Shown: in pieces, positions 1 through 8,337 of the stretch | How the letters are laid out: the number at the start of each line of letters is the position of its first letter | Position numbering within the stretch: the first letter of the stretch is position 1 | Source of the DNA: Oceanospirillum linum | Lineage (GTDB): Bacteria > Pseudomonadota > Gammaproteobacteria > Pseudomonadales > Halomonadaceae | DNA length: 64,000 bases | Reading direction: 5' to 3' | NCBI RefSeq assembly: GCF_900182785.1 | Contig: NZ_FXTS01000005.1 | Span: 1-64,000, forward strand | Notes under the pieces: model-generated | The model's database searches: none | What the model was told of the DNA's origin: nothing | Seen by the model: only the letters and a program-made list of their open reading frames with translations | Program-made: the position numbers and the translations under genes

Positions 1-140
1 ACAGATTTGTTTTGGCGTTGTAAAACATCAAAGCGAATACCGCCCGCAAGTGGTTAGCTAACCCTTTACGGACGGTTCGGAGAGATGGTATCTACGCTGT
101 TACGTGTTTTGCACCGTAGAGTGATCGTTATCTGGGAATT

Positions 141-177
141 GTAGGTCGGAAAAGCGCCGTGGGCGCGCCTTCCGGCA
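141..177 (+). repeat. REP-like palindromic repeat, copy 1
   Basis: An imperfect palindrome that begins GTCGGAAAAGCGCC and closes GCGCGCCTTCCGGC, so it can fold into a GC-rich stem. Closely similar units lie at 6939-6976 (inverted) and 8228-8256. The remaining bases of 1-216 show no gene that I can support. This copy sits just past the stop codon of the leftward DUF262 gene, where REP elements often lie. That it is a REP family is inferred from the three copies and their intergenic position. Confidence 0.6.
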
Positions 178-216
178 ATGGGAGTACAACACAAGAACCA
201 CGATATTGATCACGAA

Positions 217-2268
217 TTAACCTGCTGACAAACCCAGCCCATCCAGCAGGACTTTAACCATCAGTTCTTCATGGTGTTTGATATTCTCCGGATAATCAGG
301 CCCCCAATCTTTATAACTCATCATCAGGAGCTGTTTCAGGCTTTCAAGGGACTTATTGCTCTCGAAATGCTCTTTTTTAGCCGTAGGCAAAAAATCGCTA
401 TAGCGCGAGTTGCTACTGTGGCTTATCAGGCAAAGATTCCCAAAGCTGTCCACGCCATTGGGCAACAGCTTTGATACTTCGAGCTGTTTACCATCACGTG
501 GGTTTTGTGGGTAAAAATGCTCTACCGAACTGCGTTGGGTGAAATGAAATTTGCCCCAATGATCTTGGATATATTCGATATTGCTGCCTTTCGTTACCAA
601 CTCGTCAAACTTGCCGGATGACAGCCTCAGCCACAACTTGTAGTCCAGCCGATTAAAGATAAAGTTGGCTACGGCGGTGCCCTGATGGAGACGGCTTAAA
701 TCCAAAGCACTTCCGCTGCCTTCAACCAACAGATAGTTCCTCAGAAAACGATCACTCAAGCCTTCCAGAAACCGTTCGTAATCCTGTCCATTAAGCTCTG
801 AGACTGCTTGCTGCTGATCCAGATACTGCAGTGTCGCCTGTAGCCAGTTTTTATAATTCTGAGCGGTGTAGGTGACATGAAACATCGCCTGTAGCATCTC
901 AAGGCGCTTATTCTGCATGGAGTCGGAGTAGCTGTTGGTATAGTCGGAATTCACCTTTTTTTGATTGCGATAGACCGTCAGTTTTTTTAACACCCAACCT
1001 TTGTCACCATCCCGTTTAATCAGATAGCGATCAAACAGAAAGCGGCATTTCAGCAGCAATATCAGAAAGCGTTTAGGCTCCGGCTGAACCTGATCGAAAG
1101 CTTTAAGCAGCTGCTTGTCATCCAGTAGCACAACTTCCTTGCAGCCTTTGTTCGCTGCATACAGCCTGAGAACCTGCAGCAAAAAGTTCGGGAAGTTGAT
1201 AATAGAGTGAAACCGCTCGGGGTTGTCTTTCCCATCCAGAGGGTCTTTCTGATCATGACGCCGGGCACCCTGCAGAATTTTCGCCAAGGTTGCAGGGCGG
1301 TCATCTGAGCTAACCGGATCTGCGGTTTCGGACTCTTTCTTGGCCTCTGGCTTAAAGCAGCTCGTTAAAGCCTCAAAGCTATCCGGCAAGCTATTCCAAT
1401 CGTCACCAAACACCTTATGCCGGATTCGGGCTTTGATACCCAGCTGCAGGTAACGATGCATCTCAGCGCAGGCATCCCAGATTGCAGCAAAGGCGGTGCG
1501 TTGGTGCTCCAGTTCTGTCTCTGTACCATTATCAGCACCAAGGGCACTCAGCATGCGGGCTTTTAAAACCTCATGCTTTTCCAGCTGTTCGCCCCGATTG
1601 TTCATAATCTCAAAATAGTGATTAAGATCGGTTTCTTTCGGCACAATAACCCGCAGAATTTTAACTTTTTCCAGAAGATACGCTGTAAAGTCAGCAATGT
1701 TTTGTTTCTTAACATCGCTTTCAGAAGGCTCACTGCCAGAGGTTTCCTCAAAAATAAGTTCTTTTTTCAGAAAGCGAATCGCGGCGTTATAGGCTGCCAG
1801 CATTGCCGTTTCGGCTATTTCTTCTTTGCCCGCTTTGCTATCCGTTTGATCGGTATCTGCACCGACAGAGGGGCGGGCAGCGGATTTGACGGAAAAAAGA
1901 TCACTTAACGTCTTACTGGAGCTTTCCCGCGCTTCAAAACAGAGGTTGGTTTTTTCGATAGCATGCAGAGGGCGGTTAAAGTCCTTTTTCAGGGCTGCCA
2001 GAATAATCGATAGGGTTGTATGGCGCTGCTGGCCGTCGATGGTTTCAAAGAGGGTATTCTGTGAATCCTGCTGATGAACAATCAGCGACCCTATGTAGTA
2101 GGGCTGATCCTGATGGTGTACCGCCATATCCAGAATATCGCTCAGTAGCTGCTCCACCTCTACGGTGGTCCAGGCGTAGTTACGCTGATACAGAGGAATC
2201 TGGTATTGGTCGCTACCAAACAGCTGGGCGACAGAAAGCTCTGCTACCGTCTCAATCGGAGCGTTCAT
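217..2268 (-). CDS. DUF262/DUF1524 (GmrSD-type) nuclease-like protein
   Basis: A 683-residue cytosolic protein. The DUF262 N-terminus shows IPLYQRNYAW at residues 24-33 and DGQQR at 78-82, the ParB-nuclease-fold signature of GmrS-like proteins. A C-terminal HNH-like DUF1524 segment has EHFYPQ near residue 584, followed by FGNLCLIS and an N-x-R-Y-S element. Known relatives are modification-dependent (type IV) restriction enzymes and other defence nucleases that use NTP hydrolysis plus HNH cleavage. The start ATG follows GGAGG and overlaps the upstream stop as TAATG, so translation is coupled to the DUF262 gene before it. It lies back-to-back with a type I restriction locus, which supports a defence role. 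The target, modified phage DNA or otherwise, is unknown. Confidence 0.88.
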   Translation of the reverse strand: MNAPIETVAELSVAQLFGSDQYQIPLYQRNYAWTTVEVEQLLSDILDMAVHHQDQPYYIGSLIVHQQDSQNTLFETIDGQQRHTTLSIILAALKKDFNRPLHAIEKTNLCFEARESSSKTLSDLFSVKSAARPSVGADTDQTDSKAGKEEIAETAMLAAYNAAIRFLKKELIFEETSGSEPSESDVKKQNIADFTAYLLEKVKILRVIVPKETDLNHYFEIMNNRGEQLEKHEVLKARMLSALGADNGTETELEHQRTAFAAIWDACAEMHRYLQLGIKARIRHKVFGDDWNSLPDSFEALTSCFKPEAKKESETADPVSSDDRPATLAKILQGARRHDQKDPLDGKDNPERFHSIINFPNFLLQVLRLYAANKGCKEVVLLDDKQLLKAFDQVQPEPKRFLILLLKCRFLFDRYLIKRDGDKGWVLKKLTVYRNQKKVNSDYTNSYSDSMQNKRLEMLQAMFHVTYTAQNYKNWLQATLQYLDQQQAVSELNGQDYERFLEGLSDRFLRNYLLVEGSGSALDLSRLHQGTAVANFIFNRLDYKLWLRLSSGKFDELVTKGSNIEYIQDHWGKFHFTQRSSVEHFYPQNPRDGKQLEVSKLLPNGVDSFGNLCLISHSSNSRYSDFLPTAKKEHFESNKSLESLKQLLMMSYKDWGPDYPENIKHHEELMVKVLLDGLGLSAG

Positions 2269-3644
2269 TATTCAGCCTCCTGCTTTAAATAACCTAAATC
2301 CCTGAATTTCTCTTTTAACGCATCGACCTTACTGGCTTCGACTGCTTTCAATACAGGCACCCGATAGGCCAGTACCTGTTCCGGTAGCTGGGCGTTACGG
2401 ATCACGTTGAGCAAACTCTTCTCTGCACGGGCGGCATTGTTAATCGCCTCAATATAAACACTGCTTTTCGTTAACCGGATACGATAGCTCCAGAGAAAAC
2501 AGGTCTCTGCCGCTTTTTCGAGATGGGCAGCACCAAATTTGTCGTAATAACTCAGCAGGGCGCAATCAAACAGAGCCCGTACATAGCCATCGCCGGTTCG
2601 ATACCGGCCAGGGTAGCGGTTCAGAAGCTCCAACAGCCCTTTCAGCGCTTGTTGTTCATCGATAAACAACGCCTGATAGTGGCGGTAAGCCTGTTCGATA
2701 TAGTCGAAAAAGCCCGCACCGTTCAGAATTGGCTGATCCAGCAGAAAAGGATAGACGGGCTGATTATCGGCTGCCTGGGCCTTAGCCGCCCCCCTTAACA
2801 ACAGCATCGACCGTACATAGGGCAGTCCACGGGTTTCTGCATTGACGGAAATCCCCTTAAACAACCCGATATCGTGACGGTTGAAATAAAAGCCATGCCC
2901 GCCCTGAGCCCAGCTGCGTATCCGGTAGAGATAATCCGCCATCATGCGGGTCAGGTGGGGGCCAGATGTGTCTTTATCTCTTTTGATATGGGTTTCCCAG
3001 CGTTCAACATAACGACGTTTCTCTGTCTCCTGCTCATCATCGTTACCAGAAGGCATCTCCCGCAGATGGAACGCCTTCAGCAGATCATGGGGCTCCAGAC
3101 CTTTACCACGGGCGTTCTGGGCATCAAAAAACTGAAACGCCTCACCCAAATCATCCAGTTCAACCCGAATCAGCTCGCAACGGTTGAGAATAAAGTTCAG
3201 AAGATCACTCGCAGCGACAGAGCCGTGTGATAAGCGTTCTTCGATGACCGCCGCATTATGTTGCAGATTTCTGATGGTGGTCGGGGCATCAAACGTCTTT
3301 GCCAGCAGAGACAGGGCTACATCCTTCCGGTCACAAAGCGATGCCAGCCGATGCACGATCAGCGTAAACGTCAGCAGGCGCTGCTGCCCATCCACAATAT
3401 GCAGTTCGTCCGCGTCGCTGTTATCCCGGTGCAGTACCACCGTCCCCAGCCGGTAAACCCGCGCGTGCTGATCGGTAGTGTTATTGGGGGCGTCAGCGTA
3501 TCGCTTATGGTGCAGAACCAGATCATCCAACAGTTGATTAACGTGCTTTTCCTGCCAGGTGTAGGGGCGCTGGTAATTGGGAATCGCAAGAGGCAGCTGC
3601 AGACACTCTGCAACGGTTTTAACGTCCTTGAGGGTGATGGTCAT
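2268..3644 (-). CDS. DUF262 protein without HNH domain
   Basis: A 458-residue protein starting at the ATG in front of TITLKDVK. The frame is open further upstream, but homology begins here. It has IPNYQRPYTW at residues 21-30 and DGQQR at 85-89, both hallmarks of DUF262. No HNH/DUF1524 motif is visible in its C-terminal half. It is therefore probably the sensor or NTPase-like partner of the HNH-bearing DUF262 protein that follows it with a one-base stop/start overlap. The ribosome site is weak. The gene is divergent from hsdM across a gap of about 270 bases. The two-gene architecture differs from single-chain GmrSD. Function is inferred from family and context only. Confidence 0.82.
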   Translation of the reverse strand: MTITLKDVKTVAECLQLPLAIPNYQRPYTWQEKHVNQLLDDLVLHHKRYADAPNNTTDQHARVYRLGTVVLHRDNSDADELHIVDGQQRLLTFTLIVHRLASLCDRKDVALSLLAKTFDAPTTIRNLQHNAAVIEERLSHGSVAASDLLNFILNRCELIRVELDDLGEAFQFFDAQNARGKGLEPHDLLKAFHLREMPSGNDDEQETEKRRYVERWETHIKRDKDTSGPHLTRMMADYLYRIRSWAQGGHGFYFNRHDIGLFKGISVNAETRGLPYVRSMLLLRGAAKAQAADNQPVYPFLLDQPILNGAGFFDYIEQAYRHYQALFIDEQQALKGLLELLNRYPGRYRTGDGYVRALFDCALLSYYDKFGAAHLEKAAETCFLWSYRIRLTKSSVYIEAINNAARAEKSLLNVIRNAQLPEQVLAYRVPVLKAVEASKVDALKEKFRDLGYLKQEAE

Positions 3645-3802
3645 AGGTCTTTGTCTGGATGATGGTTGGTTTGAGTTTGGTTTTCTGGTTATGGTTTTCC
3701 GTCCAACAGGGCAGCCCAAAGAGGCATCCGTTCCATCCTGAATGAATGGCTAACATCTTATACCATAAAGAAAATTTATCGTTAGCAGGCATCACAAATC
3801 CC

Positions 3803-3829
3803 ATGCAGATAAAGTAAACTATCCTGCAT
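3803..3829. promoter_or_regulatory. imperfect palindrome in the DUF262/hsdM divergent promoter
   Basis: ATGCAGATA and TATCCTGCAT face each other across an 8-base AT-rich centre, forming an inverted repeat with one bulged base. It sits about 90 bases upstream of the hsdM start, in the only gap between the two divergent restriction modules. It could be an operator controlling one or both. No binding protein is suggested by the sequence. Confidence 0.3.
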
Positions 3830-3916
3830 ATTTTTATGGGCCTTATGCGCTGCCTGCAGCTGCACGGAAACCATCCCGACCGCCCGTTAAACCCGTTTAC
3901 AAGGACGCGTCACCAC

Positions 3917-5542
3917 ATGGCTGAATCTGCAAAAAAACCGGCTAAAAGCAAAGCCAGAAAGAACACCAAAGGGTTTGAAGAAACCCTGTGGGACACCGCC
4001 AACCAGCTGCGCGGCAGTGTTGAATCCTCAGAGTACAAACACGTGGTACTCAGTCTGGTGTTTCTGAAATTTATCAGCGACAAGTTTGAAACCCGCCGCC
4101 AGCAGCTGATTGATGACGGGCAGGAAGCCTTTGTCGATATGGATGTGTTCTACCAGAACGATAACGTCTTTTATCTGCCGGAACCCGCCCGCTGGAACTT
4201 TGTTAAAGACCGCACCAAGCAGGATGATATCGCCCTCTTGGTGGATACCGCTTTAAGCACCATCGAAAAGAGTAACCCGGCGCTGAAAGGCGCACTACCG
4301 GAGAACTACTTCTCCCGCATGGCGCTGGAGACCAAAACCCTGGCCTCGCTGATTGATGCTATCGACAATATCGACACCCTGGCCAACGAGTGCGATATCA
4401 GCGAGCAGGATTTAGTGGGCCGGGTGTATGAGTATTTCCTCGGTAAATTTGCCGCCACCGAAGGTAAAGGCGGAGGCGAGTTCTACACCCCCAAGTGCGT
4501 GGTAACCCTGCTGGCAGAGATGCTGGAACCCTACAAAGGCAAAATCTACGATCCTTGTTGCGGTTCCGGCGGTATGTTTGTGCAGTCCCTCAAGTTTATT
4601 GAGAGCCACAAAGGCCGCAGTAAAGATGTTGCCATCTACGGGCAGGAACTGACCGCCACCACCTACAAACTGGCCAAGATGAACCTGGCGATTCGCGGCC
4701 TGTCCGGCAATCTGGGGGAGCGCCCCGCCAACACCTTTTTTGCCGACCAACATCCGGATCTGAAAGCCGATTTTATTATGGCGAACCCGCCGTTTAACCT
4801 GAAAGAGTGGCGGAACGAGGCGGAACTGACCAAAGACCCGCGTTTCAGCGGTTTCCGCACGCCGCCCACCGGCAACGCCAACTACGCGTGGATTCTGCAC
4901 ATGCTGTCCAAGCTGAGCGAAGACGGCACCGCAGGTTTTGTCCTGGCTAACGGCTCCATGAGTTCCAACACCAGCGGTGAAGGCGAGATCCGCCAGAAGC
5001 TGATCGAAGATGACCGCGTGGAATGCATGATCGCGTTACCCGGCCAGCTGTTTTACACCACCCAGATTCCGGTGTGCCTGTGGTTCTTGAGCAAAAACAA
5101 AGACGCCAACCCGACCATGGGCTACCGCGAGCGCAAAGGGGAAACCCTGTTTATCGACGCCCGCGAAATGGGCAGCATGATAAGCCGCGTGCATAAAGAG
5201 CTGACCACAGACGATATCGCCCGCATCGCCGACACCTACCATGTGTGGCGCAGCAGCCCGGAAGAGATCACCCGCCGCCGCGAGGCAGGCATTATCGGCC
5301 TGTCGGAATACCAGGATGAAGCCGGATACTGCAAATCTGCCACCCTTGAGGAGATCGCCGCCAATGATTACGTACTGACACCGGGGCGCTATGTCGGCGC
5401 AGCGGCAATCGAAGATGACGGCATCCCGTTTGAGGTCAAAATGACCGACCTGACTCAGAAGTTGTTCAGCCAGCTGGATGAAGCGCAAAAGCTGGACACC
5501 GCTATTCGTAAGAATATGGAGGTGCTGGGTTATGGGGAGTGA
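3917..5542 (+). CDS. hsdM: type I restriction-modification DNA methyltransferase subunit M
   Basis: A 541-residue N6-adenine methyltransferase subunit that works in the M2S or R2M2S complex. The AdoMet-binding motif DPCCGSGGM begins at residue 212 and the catalytic NPPF motif is at about residue 290. The N-terminal HsdM helical domain (ETLWDTANQLRGS) is present. The start is the ATG in front of AESAKK, 10 bases after AAGGACG. The open frame extends 27 codons upstream but without a ribosome site or homology. Its 3' end overlaps hsdS by 11 bases, so the two are co-translated. A matching AAGGACG box precedes hsdR, and GAGGACG precedes the nuclease gene after it. Length is normal for the family and no lesion is visible. 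Confidence 0.97.
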   Translation: MAESAKKPAKSKARKNTKGFEETLWDTANQLRGSVESSEYKHVVLSLVFLKFISDKFETRRQQLIDDGQEAFVDMDVFYQNDNVFYLPEPARWNFVKDRTKQDDIALLVDTALSTIEKSNPALKGALPENYFSRMALETKTLASLIDAIDNIDTLANECDISEQDLVGRVYEYFLGKFAATEGKGGGEFYTPKCVVTLLAEMLEPYKGKIYDPCCGSGGMFVQSLKFIESHKGRSKDVAIYGQELTATTYKLAKMNLAIRGLSGNLGERPANTFFADQHPDLKADFIMANPPFNLKEWRNEAELTKDPRFSGFRTPPTGNANYAWILHMLSKLSEDGTAGFVLANGSMSSNTSGEGEIRQKLIEDDRVECMIALPGQLFYTTQIPVCLWFLSKNKDANPTMGYRERKGETLFIDAREMGSMISRVHKELTTDDIARIADTYHVWRSSPEEITRRREAGIIGLSEYQDEAGYCKSATLEEIAANDYVLTPGRYVGAAAIEDDGIPFEVKMTDLTQKLFSQLDEAQKLDTAIRKNMEVLGYGE

Positions 5543-6905
5543 GTCACTTGTAACTGCTCGTTTAGATGAATTGTGTGAGCTTATTGTTGACTGCCCGCAT
5601 TCCACTCCCAAATGGACTGCCTCGGGTTATGTTGTTCTGCGAAATCAAAATATTCGCAATGGTGAACTAGACCTTTCCTCTGCAAGCTTCACTGACGAAG
5701 CCGGTTATAAAAGCCGCATTAAGAGAGCGGTTCCTCAAGCTGGTGATATTGTTATTACTCGTGAGGCACCTATGGGAGAGGTTTGTATTATCCCTGATGG
5801 TCTTCAATGTTGCTTAGGACAACGTCAGGTTCTTCTAAGACCTAAAAATGATGTTTCTAGTGAGTATTTGTACTGGGCACTTCAATCACCTTTTGTTAAA
5901 CATCAGATTTCATGGAATGAAGGTACAGGCACCACTGTAAGTAATATCAGAATCCCAGTCCTTAAGGCTTTTTTGATTCCCCGTTGGGCTGGTCAGGAAA
6001 AATTTATTGCTGAGCAACTCAATGCAATCAGTAACAAAATCACCCTTAACCGCCAAATCAACCAAACCTTAGAGCAGATGGCGCAAGCCTTGTTTAAATC
6101 GTGGTTTGTCGATTTTGATCCGGTGATCGATAACGCATTGGCAGCGGGCAACCCGATTCCCGATGAACTCCAGCCTCGTGCAGAACAGCGTAAGGCGCTG
6201 CGGCTTAATGCCACTGGTGAAGATGGTTATAAACCGCTGCCTGAATCGGTACGGGCGCTGTTTCCTGATGCGTTTGAAGAAAGTGAACTGGGCTGGGTGC
6301 CGGAGGGGTGGGGCTTAAAGGCTGTTTCTGACGCCATTACCGTCAATCCGAAGGTAAAACTCACCAAGGGTACAGTTGCCAAGTTTGTTGATATGAAAGC
6401 ATTGCCGACATCTGGATACTCAATCGAAGATGTTTCTGAAAAAGCTTACTCCGGCGGTGCTAAATTTGAGAAAAATGACATTTTGCTTGCCCGAATTACC
6501 CCATGCCTTCAAAACGGTAAAACTGGATTCGTTGATTTCTTAGATGATGAGGCCGTTGGCTTCGGATCAACGGAGTTTATCGTATTACGTGGTAATGAAA
6601 GGCTTGATGCAACCTATGTTGCTTGTTTAGCACGGGATGAAAGTTTCCGGCTGCATGCAATGCAGAGCATGGTCGGATCATCTGGGCGTCAACGTGTTCA
6701 GAATAGCTGCTTCGATAGTTATTATGTTTCAGTGCCAACTGAAAACGTGATGAAAGCGTTTGTCGATTTTACAAAGCCTGCATTCGCTAAGCTTAAGATC
6801 AATGCTAACGAGAGCCGGTCACTCACCAACCTCCGCGATACGCTGTTACCCAAGCTGATCTCCGGTGAGTTGCAGCTGGATCAGCTGCCGGATGTGGTGG
6901 CGTGA
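5532..6905 (+). CDS. hsdS: type I restriction-modification specificity subunit S
   Basis: A 457-residue DNA-recognition subunit. The start is the ATG inside the end of hsdM, giving MGSESLVTARLDE. It has two target recognition domains, roughly residues 1-165 and 255-425. They are separated by a conserved helical spacer with INQTLEQMAQALFKSW near residues 177-192. A matching distal repeat (LRDTLLPKLISGEL) lies near the C-terminus. The recognition-domain DNA is visibly more AT-rich than hsdM and the spacer. This is the usual mark of exchanged recognition domains and implies a specificity of its own. The target sequence cannot be read from the protein. Confidence 0.95.
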   Translation: MGSESLVTARLDELCELIVDCPHSTPKWTASGYVVLRNQNIRNGELDLSSASFTDEAGYKSRIKRAVPQAGDIVITREAPMGEVCIIPDGLQCCLGQRQVLLRPKNDVSSEYLYWALQSPFVKHQISWNEGTGTTVSNIRIPVLKAFLIPRWAGQEKFIAEQLNAISNKITLNRQINQTLEQMAQALFKSWFVDFDPVIDNALAAGNPIPDELQPRAEQRKALRLNATGEDGYKPLPESVRALFPDAFEESELGWVPEGWGLKAVSDAITVNPKVKLTKGTVAKFVDMKALPTSGYSIEDVSEKAYSGGAKFEKNDILLARITPCLQNGKTGFVDFLDDEAVGFGSTEFIVLRGNERLDATYVACLARDESFRLHAMQSMVGSSGRQRVQNSCFDSYYVSVPTENVMKAFVDFTKPAFAKLKINANESRSLTNLRDTLLPKLISGELQLDQLPDVVA

Positions 6906-6938
6906 AAACACGCCATACCGTAAGTACCGGAGTCTGTG

Positions 6939-6976
6939 TTGGAAGGCGCGCATACGGCGCTTTTCCGACGTTGGGC
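6939..6976 (-). repeat. REP-like palindromic repeat, copy 2
   Basis: On the minus strand this reads GTCGGAAAAGCGCCGT, four variable bases, then GCGCCTTCC. It is nearly identical to copy 1 at 141-177 apart from the loop. It lies between hsdS and the Rpn-type gene and can form a strong stem that could act as a transcription attenuator within the hsd locus. Confidence 0.6.
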
Positions 6977-7041
6977 GTTTGCCAATGGAGGGCAAGCCGC
7001 AACGTTGGCTCTGGTAAATTAAAGAATACGGGGTAATTATC

Positions 7042-7941
7042 TTGAAAAAAACCGATGTGCTGAAACCACTGCTCGACCCGAAAAATGATTACGTATTCAA
7101 ACGGGTGTTTACCGAACACCCGGATGCTCTGGTGCATCTGATTAACGATATCCGCCCGGATCTTCCGCCGGTGGTTGAGGTCGAAATTATCAACCCCACC
7201 ATCACCCCGGAAGAGCTTACCGGTAAAAGCATTGTGCTGGATGTTCTGGCGCAGGACGCTAACGGAAACCGCTATAATATCGAAATGCAGGTGCGTCGTT
7301 ACAATGACTGGGGTAAACGTAGCAGCTATTATCTGTCTAAAATGCTGACTGAACAGCTGTCCGCCGGTGAGGATTACACAGAACTGAACGCGGCTATCGG
7401 TATCCATCTGTTAGACTTTGATCTGTACAGCGAAACCCCGGCGCAAAAACAGCAAGCTCTGTGGCGTTTTGAGATGCGGGATGGTCAGCAACCGGAGGTG
7501 ACGCTGGGGGATACTCTACAACTGAACCTGATTGAGATGAAAAAAGCCGACAGGCTGGGGTTGGGTGACCGTAACCTGAGAGACTGGATCACCTTATTTG
7601 AACATTGGCAGGAGGAAACACGTATGGCCAGCATCCGTCATGACGCGGTAAAAAATGTCCGGGGATACATCCGTCAACTAAGTGCCGATGAAGAATCCCG
7701 TCGGTTAGCCTTTGTACGTGAGCGGGCACAACGGGATGAATCAACCCTGCTAAAAGAAGCCGAGGCGCGAGGTGAAGTCAAAGGTGAAGCCCAAACATTA
7801 CTGAAACTGATCAAGCTGAAATTTGGCGATCAACCGGAATGGGTTGAAACCAAACTGAATACAGCAGATAAAAACCAACTGGATCAATGGGTGGCAGATA
7901 TCCTGGTTGCTGAGAGTGTAGTGGCTCTGTTTAAGGGCTGA
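7042..7941 (+). CDS. Rpn family PD-(D/E)XK nuclease (recombination-promoting nuclease / putative transposase)
   Basis: A 299-residue protein of the Rpn/PDDEXK-transposase family. The N-terminus LLDPKNDYVFKRVF is the family signature. Catalytic-core residues fit D67 in IVLDVLAQD and E81-x-Q83 in NIEMQVRR. The C-terminal half is helical and charged, as in relatives. Known Rpn proteins are DNA endonucleases that stimulate RecA-independent recombination, and some act in phage defence. Translation starts at TTG, the only plausible start in front of the conserved N-terminus; the ribosome site is poor. It is nested between hsdS and hsdR in the same direction, so it is probably cargo inside the restriction locus. 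Confidence 0.88.
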   Translation: MKKTDVLKPLLDPKNDYVFKRVFTEHPDALVHLINDIRPDLPPVVEVEIINPTITPEELTGKSIVLDVLAQDANGNRYNIEMQVRRYNDWGKRSSYYLSKMLTEQLSAGEDYTELNAAIGIHLLDFDLYSETPAQKQQALWRFEMRDGQQPEVTLGDTLQLNLIEMKKADRLGLGDRNLRDWITLFEHWQEETRMASIRHDAVKNVRGYIRQLSADEESRRLAFVRERAQRDESTLLKEAEARGEVKGEAQTLLKLIKLKFGDQPEWVETKLNTADKNQLDQWVADILVAESVVALFKG

Positions 7942-7995
7942 TTGAACCTACCTCGATGCTGTATTAATGGAATAAAGCGATAGCTATGAATATTT

Positions 7996-8289
7996 TTGCC
8001 AAAGCAGACCAAGGTGGCGTTAGAGGGGATTACCATTGGTGGTAAAACCCTGCGCGAACACTTTGAAGCGATCAACCACCGTGATGCTATTCTGATGGTG
8101 GAGGAGTGGGTTGAACAGCAACAGCCTATGAATGAGTGGGGGATCAAAAACCTGCACCAGTTGGTACTGAAAAACATCGATAACGACAACGCTAGACGTT
8201 ACCGTGACGTTAATGTGCTTAATCTGTGTCGGAAAAGCCGAAGGTGCCTTCCGACATTGGGCTTCCGACATTGGCCTGCCACCCAATAA
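7996..8289 (+). pseudogene. Fic family protein remnant (internal fragment)
   Basis: An open stretch whose residues up to about 8217 match the region of Fic proteins just before the catalytic motif: LEGITIGGKTLREHFEAI, then NHRDAI, NEWGIKNLH and NARRYRDVNV. The N-terminal part and the HPFxxGNGR AMPylation motif are both missing. No proper start codon exists; the apparent start is a TTG inside the conserved block. Homology stops where a REP-like palindrome begins at 8228, and the rest of the frame reads through that repeat. It is a dead fragment. Fic/DOC genes are common passengers between hsdS and hsdR in type I loci, which explains its place. Confidence 0.75.
8228..8256 (+). repeat. REP-like palindromic repeat, copy 3
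   Basis: GTCGGAAAAGC, a short loop, then GCCTTCCGAC: a compact form of the palindrome seen at 141-177 and 6939-6976. A partial extra unit, GCTTCCGACATTGG, follows to about 8274. It truncates the Fic remnant and lies about 80 bases before hsdR. Confidence 0.6.
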
Positions 8290-8337
8290 AATAAATCGCT
8301 GATAAGCAAAAACACACAACAAGGACGCTGACCCGCT

